Shown: positions 16,193 through 24,781, counted from the stretch's first letter. The stretch is DNA of 64,000 nucleotides from Candidatus Fimivivens faecavium (GCA_018716105.1 DVKH01000028.1:1-64000); one strand, 5' to 3'. Notes: generated by a model from the letters alone, not told the origin. Numbers and translations are program-made.

Positions 16193-16984
16193 ATGGCACA
16201 TTCCAACGAAACTACCGCCGATGCCGTCGCCGCAGCAGCGGGCAACGGCTTTCGGGAGGCTGTCTGTATTGACACCAGACGTATATATGATTCCTGCGGG
16301 GATAAGGACTGCATTTCCAATCTTCAGGTGACCTTCACCGACGTTGGCCAGCCGATCATCGACCAGGCGACCAACATCAAGGCCAAGCGCGCGGAAGCGA
16401 TCGGCGTTTTCTTTGAGGTGGAGCCGGTTCCGTTCAACAAGGGATTCTTCTCGGTTGACATGACCTTTTTCTTCAAAGTGACCCTCTCGGCGTACTCCTC
16501 TCCCGCGTGCAGCCCCGAAACGGTCGAAGGCCTCGCCACCTTCAACAAGAAGGTGATCCTCTTCGGCAGCGATGCGAGCGTCAAGACCTTCTCGACAGAC
16601 GATGCGAACATGTCGGGCGGCGCGAACCTTCCGAGCGTGAGCGTCCAGGTCGTGGATCCGATGCTTCTCGCCTGCAATGTGGTCGACTGCCCCTGCAATC
16701 AGGCCGAACAATGCATGGTCCCGCCCTGCGAGATTGCGCAGCAGTTTGCCGGATGCTTTGGCGGCGTGGTTCCGCTGCGCACGGTCTGCGTCTCCCTCGG
16801 CCTCTTCTCCATCGTCCAGCTCGAGCGCCAGGTTCAGCTGATGATTCCGATCTACGACTTCTGCATCCCTGACAAGGCCTGCACCACGACGACCGACGAC
16901 CCCTGCGAGCTGTTCCGGAAGCTGAAGTTTCCGACCGACGAGTTCTTCCCGCCCAGACTGAGCGAGATGGCGGACGACGAGTAA
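16193..16984 (+). CDS. Conserved Cys-rich protein of unknown function, possible spore component
   Basis: 263 residues. ATG at 16193 after AGGAGG. No signal peptide or membrane helix. About 17 cysteines, many in pairs or short clusters (DSCGDKDC, VVDCPCNQAEQC, VPPCEIAQQFAGC). Segments such as EVEPVPFNKGFFSVDMTFFFKV and EGLATFNKKVILFGSDASVK look like a beta-sandwich family that I associate with uncharacterised proteins across clostridia. The cysteine content in a cytoplasmic protein would suit a disulfide-crosslinked spore layer, but that is inference. A 5-bp inverted repeat (AATAC/GTATT, 16145-16157) lies upstream. Confidence 0.75.
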   Translation: MAHSNETTADAVAAAAGNGFREAVCIDTRRIYDSCGDKDCISNLQVTFTDVGQPIIDQATNIKAKRAEAIGVFFEVEPVPFNKGFFSVDMTFFFKVTLSAYSSPACSPETVEGLATFNKKVILFGSDASVKTFSTDDANMSGGANLPSVSVQVVDPMLLACNVVDCPCNQAEQCMVPPCEIAQQFAGCFGGVVPLRTVCVSLGLFSIVQLERQVQLMIPIYDFCIPDKACTTTTDDPCELFRKLKFPTDEFFPPRLSEMADDE

Positions 16985-17008
16985 ACCCAGAACATAATTC
17001 CCCGGCAT

Positions 17009-17040
17009 CCGGTCATCCCGCGGCTGCGCGGGATGGCCGG
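17009..17040 (+). other. Hairpin between the Cys-rich gene and thyX
   Basis: Stems CCGG/CCGG and ATCCCGCG/CGCGGGAT with loop GCTG. There is no T-run after it, so it is not a proper terminator. It may set the upstream mRNA end or modulate thyX. Confidence 0.45.
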
Positions 17041-17065
17041 TGCGGAGGATGGGAGGAAGTAAAAC

Positions 17066-17833
17066 ATGGCAAGAGTAACGTTGATCAGCTTCACGCCCGA
17101 TCCGGAAAAGACCGTTGCGGCCGCCGCAAAGCTCTGCTACAGCGCGCAGCCGGTCGAGGGATTGCTGGACGGGCTCACTGAAGATAAAACGGCGGATTTT
17201 CTTTCGATGCTCGCCGAAATCGGGCATGAGTCCCCGATCGAGCACGCAAGCTTTACCTTCGCGATCGAAGGGGTTTCACGCTCATTTCTCGCGCAGATCA
17301 CGCGGCATCGGATCGCTTCCTACAGCGTGCAGAGCCAGCGGTATGTGCGGCTTGGCGCGTTTGAATATGTGACGCCGCCCGAAATCGAGGCGCATCCTGA
17401 GGCAAAGGCCATCTATGAGGAGTCGATGCGCGCAGCGCAGGAGCAGTACGACCGCCTGACCCAAATTTTAAAGGACAAGCATCTCAAAGAGCTGGAAGCA
17501 AAAGGCGAGACAGGAAAAGCCGCCGGGCGGAAAGCCGAAAAAAAGGCGATTGAGGACGCGCGCTTTGTCCTTCCGAACGCCTGCGCAACCCGGATGATCG
17601 TGACGATGAACGCGAGAAGCCTTCAGAACTTTTTCCGCCACCGCTGCTGTTTCCGCGCGCAGTGGGAGATCCGCGCGGTTGCCGGGGAGATGCTTCGGCT
17701 GGCGAAGGGCGCCGCGCCGCACCTGTTCGCCCAGTCCGGCCCGCCCTGCGTTTCGGGGCCGTGTCCCGAGGGAAAGATGAGCTGCGGGCGCGCGGCCGAG
17801 GTCCGCCGCGCCTATCTGGGGGGAGAAGCGTGA
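17066..17833 (+). CDS. thyX: Flavin-dependent thymidylate synthase ThyX
   Basis: 255 residues. Converts dUMP to dTMP using methylene-THF as carbon donor and FAD/NADPH as reductant. The diagnostic ThyX motif RHRIASYSVQSQRY is at about 79-92. RxxxTxxxNARSLQNFF near 177-190 and a C-terminal Cys-rich tail are also visible. GGGAGGAAG precedes the ATG. The stop codon overlaps the GTG of tmk, so dTMP synthesis and its phosphorylation are coupled. No thyA is seen in the window. Confidence 0.96.
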   Translation: MARVTLISFTPDPEKTVAAAAKLCYSAQPVEGLLDGLTEDKTADFLSMLAEIGHESPIEHASFTFAIEGVSRSFLAQITRHRIASYSVQSQRYVRLGAFEYVTPPEIEAHPEAKAIYEESMRAAQEQYDRLTQILKDKHLKELEAKGETGKAAGRKAEKKAIEDARFVLPNACATRMIVTMNARSLQNFFRHRCCFRAQWEIRAVAGEMLRLAKGAAPHLFAQSGPPCVSGPCPEGKMSCGRAAEVRRAYLGGEA

Positions 17834-18531
17834 AACAGGAAGCCGCGAAAGGACGGCTGGTCGTCATCGAGGGCCTTGACGGAAGCGGAAAGGCGACGCA
17901 GGCGGCGCTTCTCCTGGACGAGCTCCGGGAGCGGTTTGCCGGAGAGAAAAAAGTCCTGAAAATATCGTTCCCCGATTATCAAAATCCGTCTTCCACTCTG
18001 GTGAAGCTCTATCTGAACGGCGAAATCGGCTCCCTTGATGAAGTCAATCCGTTTGCCGCGTCGAGTTTTTATTCGCTGGATCGTTATATCAGTTATCAGA
18101 CCATCTGGGGCGAGGATTATCGAAACGGCGCCGTTGTTGTCGCCGACCGGTACACAACTTCGAACCTGAGCTATCAAATGGTAAAATGTCCGCGCGAAGA
18201 ATGGTTAGACTATATCCGATGGCTGTCGGAATTTGAATATGGAAAGCTCGGGCTGCCACAGCCGGGCCTTGTCGTCTATCTGGACATGCACCCGGAGGCT
18301 TCGCGAAAGCTGATCAGTGCGCGCTACAGCGGGGACGAGCGGAAACGCGACCTGCACGAGGCCGATTTCGATTACCTGACCCGCTGCCGGGACGCCGCGC
18401 TTTTCGCGGCGGAGACCCTCGGCTGGAAGGTGATCCCCTGTTCCGACAAGGCGCGGAACCCGCTTCTGGTGGAACAGATCCGCGCGCAGGTCCGCAGGGT
18501 GGTGGACCGGTGGCTTTATAAGGAAATCTGA
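17830..18531 (+). CDS. tmk: Thymidylate kinase (dTMP kinase)
   Basis: 233 residues from GTG at 17830, which overlaps the thyX stop by 4 bases. The P-loop IEGLDGSGKATQ is at about 12-23, the substrate motif DRYTTSNLSYQM near 104-115, and the LID region ISARYSGDERKRD near 161-173. dTMP kinase makes dTDP for DNA synthesis, directly after ThyX in the pathway. The P-loop has KA where most Tmk have KT or KS, a mild deviation. Similar P-loop nucleoside kinases exist, but the partner gene supports Tmk. Confidence 0.88.
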   Translation: MKQEAAKGRLVVIEGLDGSGKATQAALLLDELRERFAGEKKVLKISFPDYQNPSSTLVKLYLNGEIGSLDEVNPFAASSFYSLDRYISYQTIWGEDYRNGAVVVADRYTTSNLSYQMVKCPREEWLDYIRWLSEFEYGKLGLPQPGLVVYLDMHPEASRKLISARYSGDERKRDLHEADFDYLTRCRDAALFAAETLGWKVIPCSDKARNPLLVEQIRAQVRRVVDRWLYKEI

Positions 18532-18547
18532 CGCTTTGGAGGCAAAT

Positions 18548-19435
18548 ATGCTTTTCTATCAACCAGTGAAGCTCTCTGACCGGGAGTGGGTCGAGCCGAT
18601 CTTTCGAAGCAGCGGCTTTATGGGCAGCGAATACACCTTTTCCAATCTGTACAACTGGAGCAAAGCCTATACGTTCGCCCTCGCGAAGTTCGACGGGTTT
18701 GTGGTGGTCAAAAACGGAAAAGACGACGCGGCCTATCTCTATCCCGCCGGGAGCGGCGATTTTCGCGCGGTGATCGAAGCGATGAAAGAGGACGCCGCCT
18801 CGCTCGGGAAGCCGCTTCGGCTGACCGGTGTGACCGGGGAGAAAAAGGCGGCTCTCGAACGCGAGTTCCCAGACCGCTTCCGCTTTACGCCGGTGCGGGA
18901 CAACTACGACTACCTCTACCGCGTGGACAGGCTGACGACCCTTGCTGGGAAGAAACTCCACGGTAAGCGCAATCACATCAACCGTTTTCTGGAGAACAAC
19001 CCCGACTGGCGGTATGAGCGGATCACGCCGGAAAATATCGGCGCCGTCTCGGAAATGAGCGCCGAGTGGTGTAAGATCAACAAATGCTCTCAGGACGGGA
19101 GCCTCAAACGCGAGGCATGCGCGGTGAAAAGCGGCCTTGAGCATTTTTTCGAGCTGGAGCTGACCGGCGGCGTCCTCTGGGCGGGCGGCCGGATCGTGGG
19201 CTTTTCCTACGGATCGCCCGTGAGCGAGTCCGTCTTCGACGTTCAGGTGGAGAAGGCTTTTTACGACGTGCAGGGCGCCTATCCGATGATCAACCAGCAG
19301 TTTGTCACAAACGAGCTTCAGAGCTTTGAATATGTGAACCGGGAGGACGATCTCGGGGCTGAGGGCCTTCGGAAAGCGAAGTTGTCCTATTATCCCGACC
19401 TCCTCCTCGAAAAGTGGATCGCCGAAGAGGCCTGA
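18548..19435 (+). CDS. DUF2156 domain protein (GNAT-fold, possible aminoacyl or acyltransferase)
   Basis: 295 residues. ATG at 18548 is preceded by TTTGGAGG at 5 bases; the in-frame TTG at 18536 overlaps that site. The whole protein resembles the DUF2156 fold, which is related to the C-terminal domain of lysylphosphatidylglycerol synthases: FSNLYNWSKAY, a GKKLHGKRNHINRF basic segment near 138-151, and the C-terminal KAFYDVQGAYPMINQQF. No membrane domain is attached. The specific substrate is unknown. It follows tmk by 16 bases in a tight run of genes. Confidence 0.82.
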   Translation: MLFYQPVKLSDREWVEPIFRSSGFMGSEYTFSNLYNWSKAYTFALAKFDGFVVVKNGKDDAAYLYPAGSGDFRAVIEAMKEDAASLGKPLRLTGVTGEKKAALEREFPDRFRFTPVRDNYDYLYRVDRLTTLAGKKLHGKRNHINRFLENNPDWRYERITPENIGAVSEMSAEWCKINKCSQDGSLKREACAVKSGLEHFFELELTGGVLWAGGRIVGFSYGSPVSESVFDVQVEKAFYDVQGAYPMINQQFVTNELQSFEYVNREDDLGAEGLRKAKLSYYPDLLLEKWIAEEA

Positions 19436-19502
19436 CCGGCCGGATGCAGCAGCCCGGCGGAATAAAATGCAGTGCGGCAGAACACAGAAGGATGGGGACG
19501 AC

Positions 19503-20375
19503 ATGCAGATCGGATTTGCGCCCGCCTCTTCGAAGGAGGGCCTGAAAGCCCTCTGGAGGACGGTGTTCGGCGATCCGGAGGCGTATATCGACCTTTTCCT
19601 GGAGCACCGGTTCCGGCCGGAACAGACGCTCTGCGTCTTCGAAGGCGGGCGTCCGGTGTCGATGCTGTTCCTGCTCCCGCTCGAGATGGCCTCCGGGGGA
19701 CGCAGCTACCCGGCGCAGTACGTTTACGGCGTCGCGACCGGCCCGGCGTACCGCGGCAAAGGCCTTTCAAGCGGGCTGATGGAGCGCGCGCAGGAGGTGC
19801 TCATTGAGCGGGGCGGGGCGCTCTCGGTCCTGGTTCCCGCGCAGCCGCCGCTGTTTTCATTTTACCGAAAGCGCGGTTATGAAACGGAGTTTTCGATCAG
19901 CCGCATCTCTTACCGGGCCGATCCCGCGTTTCCCGGGGCGCTGCCGGAACTGCGGGAGACAAGCCTCGCGGAGCTGGAACCGCTCCGCAACCGGGCGTTT
20001 TCCGCCTCCAGGCTGTTCGGCCGCTGGGATCGGGAGGCGCTTCGGTATCAGGACCGCGAGTCGGCGTTTTTCGGCGGCTGCGCGCTGGCGTTTGAAACGG
20101 AAGAAGGGGAAGGGTATGCGCTCTGCGTTACGGCCGGCGAACGGGTCCTGGTGAAGGAGCTTGTCCTGCCGGCGGCGAACCCGCCTGAAGGGTGGGAAGC
20201 CGCGGCCGCGCCGCTCTTCGAGGCGGTTTTGCGGCGCGCCGGAGCAAAGGAACTTTCCGCCGCGCTTTGGGAAGGGGAAAGCGCCGTCCCGTTTGCGATG
20301 ACGCGATGGAACCCCAAAACAAAAAAAATACTGACAGGGGAAGCGAAACCTTATTTTTCGCTGGTGCTTGACTGA
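19503..20375 (+). CDS. GNAT-family N-acetyltransferase, two-domain Eis-like
   Basis: 290 residues. The start at ATG 19503 gives MQIGFAPASSKEGLKALWRT, a normal GNAT N-terminus, with AGGATGGGG upstream; ATG 19467 is an alternative that adds 12 residues. The acetyl-CoA site YVYGVATGPAYRGKGLSSGLM is near 69-89 (RGKG core), then YRKRGYETEF. A C-terminal second domain of about 120 residues resembles Eis/SCP2-type extensions. Substrate unknown. Overlaps the next start by one base. Confidence 0.82.
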   Translation: MQIGFAPASSKEGLKALWRTVFGDPEAYIDLFLEHRFRPEQTLCVFEGGRPVSMLFLLPLEMASGGRSYPAQYVYGVATGPAYRGKGLSSGLMERAQEVLIERGGALSVLVPAQPPLFSFYRKRGYETEFSISRISYRADPAFPGALPELRETSLAELEPLRNRAFSASRLFGRWDREALRYQDRESAFFGGCALAFETEEGEGYALCVTAGERVLVKELVLPAANPPEGWEAAAAPLFEAVLRRAGAKELSAALWEGESAVPFAMTRWNPKTKKILTGEAKPYFSLVLD

Positions 20376-21016
20376 TGACAGATAGACCGGTTAACTTAAA
20401 AGAATACAAAAACGAGCTTCGACGGCAGCAAAAGGCGTTTCGCTCTTCGCTTCCAACGGGGAAAAAGAGGACTGCCGACGAGCGGATCGCGCGGCGGCTC
20501 TTCTCGCTCCCGCAGTACCGGGAGGCGAAGCTGGTCCTGATCTACGTCTCCACCGCAATCGAGGTGGACACCCGTAAAATTATCCGGCGCGCGCTCGCGG
20601 CGGGGAAGCAGGTTGCGGTGCCGCGCTGCGTCGCGGGGACGCGCCTGATGGAATTTTACCGGATCGGCGGCATCGAAGAGCTTTCTCCCGGCGCCTTCGG
20701 CGTGCTCGAACCGGAACCGGACCCCGCGAACAAAGTGACCGATTTTTCAAACAGCATCTGCGTCGTACCGGCGCTTGGCTGCGACCTCAAAGGATACCGT
20801 TTGGGCTATGGGGGCGGTTATTACGACCGTTTTCTGAGCGGTTACGGCGGATGCAAGGCGTTGATCATCTATAAATTCGGTATCCTCAAAAAACTATGGC
20901 ATGGGAGGTATGACGTGCCGGTTCATTTTGTCATCACAGAATATTTCACGCGAAAGATTCCACAGAATCATCCCCGCGGCGGGACGGGCGCGGCGCAGAA
21001 ACCGCCGGACCGTTGA
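20375..21016 (+). CDS. 5-formyltetrahydrofolate cyclo-ligase
   Basis: 213 residues. Salvages 5-formyl-THF to 5,10-methenyl-THF with ATP. The N-terminal KNELRRQQKAFRSSL basic helix, the VLIYVSTAIEVDT segment and the C-terminal signature LGCDLKGYRLGYGGGYYDRFL (near 135-155) are all present. The end is slightly longer than usual. ATG starts on the last base of the acetyltransferase stop. The folate role matches ThyX three genes upstream, which consumes methylene-THF. Confidence 0.93.
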   Translation: MTDRPVNLKEYKNELRRQQKAFRSSLPTGKKRTADERIARRLFSLPQYREAKLVLIYVSTAIEVDTRKIIRRALAAGKQVAVPRCVAGTRLMEFYRIGGIEELSPGAFGVLEPEPDPANKVTDFSNSICVVPALGCDLKGYRLGYGGGYYDRFLSGYGGCKALIIYKFGILKKLWHGRYDVPVHFVITEYFTRKIPQNHPRGGTGAAQKPPDR

Positions 21017-21035
21017 TCAAAGCCTTTGGATACGG

Positions 21036-21060
21036 CGAAAAAGCCCCTCGCGGGGCTTTC
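21036..21060. terminator. Bidirectional terminator between the cyclo-ligase and the Cys-rich microprotein
   Basis: Stem AAAGCCCC/GGGGCTTT with a 4-base loop. On the minus strand it is followed by TTTTTCG. Confidence 0.85.
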
Positions 21061-21123
21061 GCCTCCGGTCCCTGAAACCGGTTCATGTGTCTGCTGGTTA
21101 TTGGTAGAATGGCATTGCCGCCG

Positions 21124-21249
21124 TTAGCAGCAGCCGTTGTTTCCACAGATACAGCCGCATCCGCATCCGTTGTTGCCCCATCCGCCGCCGCAGCAGCAGC
21201 AGATCACGATGATGATGATGACGATCCAAAGACAGTTATTACCCCACAT
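21124..21249 (-). CDS. 41-residue Cys/Gly-rich microprotein, likely sporulation-related
   Basis: Starts MWGNNCLWIVIIIIVICCCC and continues with a GGGWGNNGCGCGCICGNNGCC-type tail; 11 cysteines in 41 residues. GAGGTG lies 9 bases upstream of the ATG. The N-terminal half is a short membrane-like helix (LWIVIIIIVI). A sequence matching the sigma-K -10 CATANNNTA lies upstream, and the shared terminator lies downstream. Short Trp-Gly-Asn/Cys-rich proteins with an isoleucine-rich helix recur in spore-forming clostridia, but their function is not established. The coding call rests on composition, ribosome binding site, terminator and promoter together. Confidence 0.72.
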   Translation of the reverse strand: MWGNNCLWIVIIIIVICCCCGGGWGNNGCGCGCICGNNGCC

Positions 21250-21281
21250 TTACCATTGCACCTCGCTTGAAGAATTTAGTA

Positions 21282-21309
21282 TATCTTATGCCTGATTGCA
21301 GTTAGCGGT
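21282..21309 (-). promoter_or_regulatory. Sigma-K-like promoter of the Cys-rich microprotein
   Basis: On the minus strand, CATAAGATA (21282-21290) fits the sigma-K -10 consensus CATANNNTA. An AC dinucleotide 17 bases upstream (21308-21309) fits the short sigma-K -35. Consensus match only. Confidence 0.45.
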
Positions 21310-21330
21310 TACAAGATTGGGGAGGCAGAC

Positions 21331-22488
21331 ATGAAAGAAAAGGGAAATCTTCCAGACAACAAAAAAGCAAATGCTCCGCGCTCTTCGCGAAGGCGACGGC
21401 GTTCGACGGTAAAACGGACGCTTCTGATCCTCTGCGCAATTTTTGCGGTTTCGATCCTGTTTGCTTTTTTGCTGATCCAAAGCGCCTATGACATCTTCGG
21501 GCTCAACAAGCCCGACCAGCAGATCGAAATTAACATCCCGACCGGGATGTCATCGGGACAGATTGCGTCGCTGCTCGGGGAAAAGGGCGTCATCGAGCAG
21601 CCGATGGTGTTCCGCCTGTACGCCTCCATCCGGGACAAATCCACGACCTTTCAGGCGGGCGACTACATTTTAAACTCCAAGATGGGCTACGACGAGATCA
21701 TTCTCGCGCTCAAAACCGGCGACACCATCAAGAACGAAGTGACGATCACCTTCCCGGAAGGGCTGACCATCCGGGACATTGCAAAGCTCCTCGAAAAAAA
21801 CGAGGTATGCAGTGCGGATGAATTCATCGCCTGCCTCGATGAAACCGATTTTGGCTATGAATTTGAGGACCTCCTCGGCGAGAACGAACTGCGCTTCCAC
21901 AAGCTGGAGGGATATCTATTCCCGGACACCTATGATTTCTATGTAGGGGAGAACGTGCGGTCGGTCGCGAATAAATTCCTCAAAAATTTCTCAAACCGCA
22001 TTATGCCGGAACTCTATGAAAAAATCCTCGATTCCGGGATGACCCTGAATGAAGCGGTCACCCTCGCCTCGATCATCCAGAAGGAGGCCAGCGTCGAGAG
22101 CGAGATGAACACGGTCTCATCGGTGTTCCACAACCGTCTTGCCCTACCGAGCGTTTATCCGAACCTTCAGTCGGACGTGACGATCAACTACGTCGAATAC
22201 GACATCAAACCCCTTCAGAGCCGCTCGACCCAGGAGATTTACGACGCATACAACACCTATGTCTGCGCCGGGCTTCCGGTGGGGCCGATCTGTTCGCCGG
22301 GCCTCGCGGCGATTGAGGCGGCGATTGCGCCCGAGGACACCGGCTACTATTTCTTTGTCACCGACGTCAACGGCGTCTACTACTATTCCGAGACGGCGGA
22401 CGAGCATTATGCGAACGTCCGGAAGGCCTTTGCGGTCCAGCCTGCGGAGGGCAGCTCCGGCAAAACGCACGGAACCGGCGTTTCCTAA
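21331..22488 (+). CDS. mltG: Endolytic transglycosylase MltG
   Basis: 385 residues. Cuts nascent glycan strands at the membrane and may end their polymerisation. A short basic N-terminus with an RRRRR run, one membrane helix (LLILCAIFAVSILFAFLLI near 31-49), a LysM-like region (IPTGMSSGQIASLLGEKGVI), then the YceG catalytic domain: KLEGYLFPDTYDF near 191-203 and ASIIQKEASVESEM near 249-262, whose Glu in QKEA is the expected catalytic residue. GGGGAGG precedes the ATG. It ends with a Ser/Gly-rich tail and a terminator. Confidence 0.93.
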   Translation: MKEKGNLPDNKKANAPRSSRRRRRSTVKRTLLILCAIFAVSILFAFLLIQSAYDIFGLNKPDQQIEINIPTGMSSGQIASLLGEKGVIEQPMVFRLYASIRDKSTTFQAGDYILNSKMGYDEIILALKTGDTIKNEVTITFPEGLTIRDIAKLLEKNEVCSADEFIACLDETDFGYEFEDLLGENELRFHKLEGYLFPDTYDFYVGENVRSVANKFLKNFSNRIMPELYEKILDSGMTLNEAVTLASIIQKEASVESEMNTVSSVFHNRLALPSVYPNLQSDVTINYVEYDIKPLQSRSTQEIYDAYNTYVCAGLPVGPICSPGLAAIEAAIAPEDTGYYFFVTDVNGVYYYSETADEHYANVRKAFAVQPAEGSSGKTHGTGVS

Positions 22489-22498
22489 AGAGCAAAAC

Positions 22499-22530
22499 GG
22501 GAACGGGCGGCGTCCCGTTCCCGTTTCTTT
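22499..22530 (+). terminator. Terminator after mltG
   Basis: Stem GGGAACGGG/CCCGTTCCC, loop CGGCGT, followed by GTTTCTTT. Confidence 0.85.
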
Positions 22531-22564
22531 GCCAAATCAGAAACAAAGAGTTGGAGGAACGGCG

Positions 22565-23788
22565 ATGGCAAAACCCGAAATCCTTGCCCCGGCGGGGGAT
22601 TTTGAACGTCTGAAAGCGGCGGTTCTATATGGGGCGGACGCGGTTTATCTGGGCCTTCGGCAGTTCGGCATGCGCGCTGCGCCCGGCAACTTCACGGAGG
22701 AAGAACTCTTCGAGGCGGTCCGGTTCTGCCATAGGCACGGGGTCCGGGCCTACCTGACCCTCAACACCCTTCCGCGGAATCATGAGCTTGCGAACCTGCC
22801 CGCGTTTTTCGCCGCGGCGAAAGAGGCGAAGGCCGACGCGCTGATTGTCGCGGACATCGGCCTTCTGATGCTCGCGCGCAGGCAGGCGCCGGAAATTGAA
22901 CTGCATGTCTCGACCCAGGCCGGCGTGATGAACCACCTGACGGCGGCGGAACTCTTCCGCCTCGGCGCGAAGCGGGCGGTGCTCGCACGGGAGCTTTCGC
23001 TTGACGAGATCCGGGAGATTCGGGAGAAGGTTCCCCAAGAGATGGAGATCGAGGCGTTTGTCCACGGTTCGATGTGCATGTCGGTTTCGGGCCGCTGCGT
23101 GATCTCGAACTACCTGACCGGCAGGGACGCGAACCGCGGCGAATGCAGCCAGCCCTGCCGCTGGGCGTACCATCTTGTCGAGGAGAAGCGGCCGGGGCTT
23201 TACCTGCCGGTTGTCGAAGACGAGCGGGGGAGCTATCTCCTCAACGCGAAGGACCTGTCGATGATCGGATATGTCGACCGGCTCGCGGAGGCCGGGATCA
23301 CGAGCTTTAAAATCGAGGGGCGGGCGAAGAGCGCCTATTACTGCGGGATAATCACCAACGCCTACCGCATGGCGGTGGACGGCTGGGCGGCCGCGGGCGG
23401 AGGATGGAGCGTCCCCGGCTGGCTGGTGGACGAGGTGCATACCGTCTCGCACCGCGAGTATTCGACCGGGTTTTATTTCGGGCCGGAGGAAGCCGGCCAG
23501 TGCTACCGCGACGGAGGTTATGTGCGGGACTGGGAGGTATCGGGCGTTGTGACCGGGTGCGTGGACGGGATGCTGGTTCTTTCGGAGCGCAACCGCTTCT
23601 CAAAGGGGGATACGCTCGAGCTTGTCCTTCCTGGAAAGAGGCCGGCGGCGATTGAGGTGGAGCGGATGTTCGACGGTGAAGGGAACCCGATTGAATCGGC
23701 AAACCACCCCGAAATGACCGTGCAGATCCCGTTCGGCGGAGATGCGCCGCCGGGCGCGTTTTTGCGGCGGCGCACAGCGGCGCCGTAA
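22565..23788 (+). CDS. U32-family peptidase (collagenase-like / tRNA hydroxylation TrhP type)
   Basis: 407 residues from ATG 22565, after TTGGAGGA. The N-terminal TIM-barrel starts KPEILAPAGDFERLKAAVLYGADAVYLG. The U32 signature is near 159-195: EAFVHGSMCMSVSGRC and GRDANRGECSQPCRW, with four conserved cysteines. Several U32 proteins act in prephenate-dependent tRNA U34 hydroxylation or rRNA C hydroxylation and not as proteases. Which applies here cannot be told from the sequence, and the partner gene usual for TrhP is not adjacent. Shorter than two-domain U32 proteins. Confidence 0.88.
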   Translation: MAKPEILAPAGDFERLKAAVLYGADAVYLGLRQFGMRAAPGNFTEEELFEAVRFCHRHGVRAYLTLNTLPRNHELANLPAFFAAAKEAKADALIVADIGLLMLARRQAPEIELHVSTQAGVMNHLTAAELFRLGAKRAVLARELSLDEIREIREKVPQEMEIEAFVHGSMCMSVSGRCVISNYLTGRDANRGECSQPCRWAYHLVEEKRPGLYLPVVEDERGSYLLNAKDLSMIGYVDRLAEAGITSFKIEGRAKSAYYCGIITNAYRMAVDGWAAAGGGWSVPGWLVDEVHTVSHREYSTGFYFGPEEAGQCYRDGGYVRDWEVSGVVTGCVDGMLVLSERNRFSKGDTLELVLPGKRPAAIEVERMFDGEGNPIESANHPEMTVQIPFGGDAPPGAFLRRRTAAP

Positions 23789-23909
23789 AACGAAGGGCGG
23801 ACGCAGCTCCTGCGTGACGGGCCGTGTGCCGGCTTCGCGTGCGGAGGTTGGAAAACGTGAAGAGGGCGGGATATCCGCCTTTGGGTGATTTACAGAAGCG
23901 AGGACGAAT

Positions 23910-24659
23910 ATGGAGCCTGATTTTATCAACTTAACGGCCGAAAATCTGTTTGACGAGCATTTATGCTGCATCATCCGGAGCAAAAAAACCTGTCCGGGAG
24001 TGGAAGCCAAGCGGCGTTGGCTCATGGACCGCCTTCCGGAAGGCCATGTCTTTCGAAAGCTCAACGCAAAAGCGACGGTTTTTATCGAATATGCCCCGCT
24101 CGAAACGGCGTGGGTTCCGGTCACCGGCGACAATTACATATATCTGTACTGCCTGTGGGTTTCCGGCAGCGAAAAGGGAAAGGGCTATGGTAAGGCGCTG
24201 ATGGAGTACTGCCTGGCCGACGCCAGGGAACAGGGGAAATCCGGCGTCTGCATGCTTGGGTCGAAAAAGCAGAAACACTGGCTGTCCGACCAGTCCTTCG
24301 CGAAAAAGTTCGGCTTTGAGACGGTAGACGAGACCGATTACGGTTATGAGCTGCTCGCACTCTCTTTCGACGGCGCGTCGCCGCGGTTCGCGCAGAACGT
24401 AAAACGGCCGGAGATCGAAAGCAAAGAGCTGACGGTTTATTATGATATGCAGTGCCCCTACGTCTTTCAAACGGTTGAGATGATCAAAGAGTACTGCGGG
24501 CAGAGCGGCGCCCCCGTGTCTTTGATCGAGATAGATTCGCTCGAAAAGGCGAAGGAGCTGCCCTGCGTCTTCAACAACTGGGGCGTGTTTTACCGGGGGA
24601 AGTTTGAGACGGTCAACCTGCTCGACGCCCAAGCTTTAAAGAGAATCCTCAAAAAATGA
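23910..24659 (+). CDS. GNAT acetyltransferase with C-terminal YoaP-like domain
   Basis: 249 residues. The N-terminal half is a GNAT domain with IYLYCLWVSGSEKGKGYGKALM near 77-98 (acetyl-CoA loop GKGYGK). The C-terminal ~75 residues (ELTVYYDMQCPYVFQTVEMIKEYC) form a thioredoxin-like YoaP domain with MQCPYVF where thioredoxins have CxxC. YoaP-type proteins are uncharacterised. GAGGACG precedes the ATG. It stands alone, with 120 bases of gene-free sequence before it. Confidence 0.82.
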   Translation: MEPDFINLTAENLFDEHLCCIIRSKKTCPGVEAKRRWLMDRLPEGHVFRKLNAKATVFIEYAPLETAWVPVTGDNYIYLYCLWVSGSEKGKGYGKALMEYCLADAREQGKSGVCMLGSKKQKHWLSDQSFAKKFGFETVDETDYGYELLALSFDGASPRFAQNVKRPEIESKELTVYYDMQCPYVFQTVEMIKEYCGQSGAPVSLIEIDSLEKAKELPCVFNNWGVFYRGKFETVNLLDAQALKRILKK

Positions 24660-24781
24660 ACGCCTTTGGAAGCCTCCGCAGACGGAGTAAAACGAGGCTG
24701 GATCAAATTTAAAAGCGCAGTCCCGGTTTTGGCGTCGGACGCTTGGCGCCGAAAGGGCCGATAGCCCTTCGAAAACAAAAC

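Noticed and set aside
17009..17040. Terminator before thyX
   Set aside because: The hairpin is good, but no T-run follows; reported only as a hairpin.
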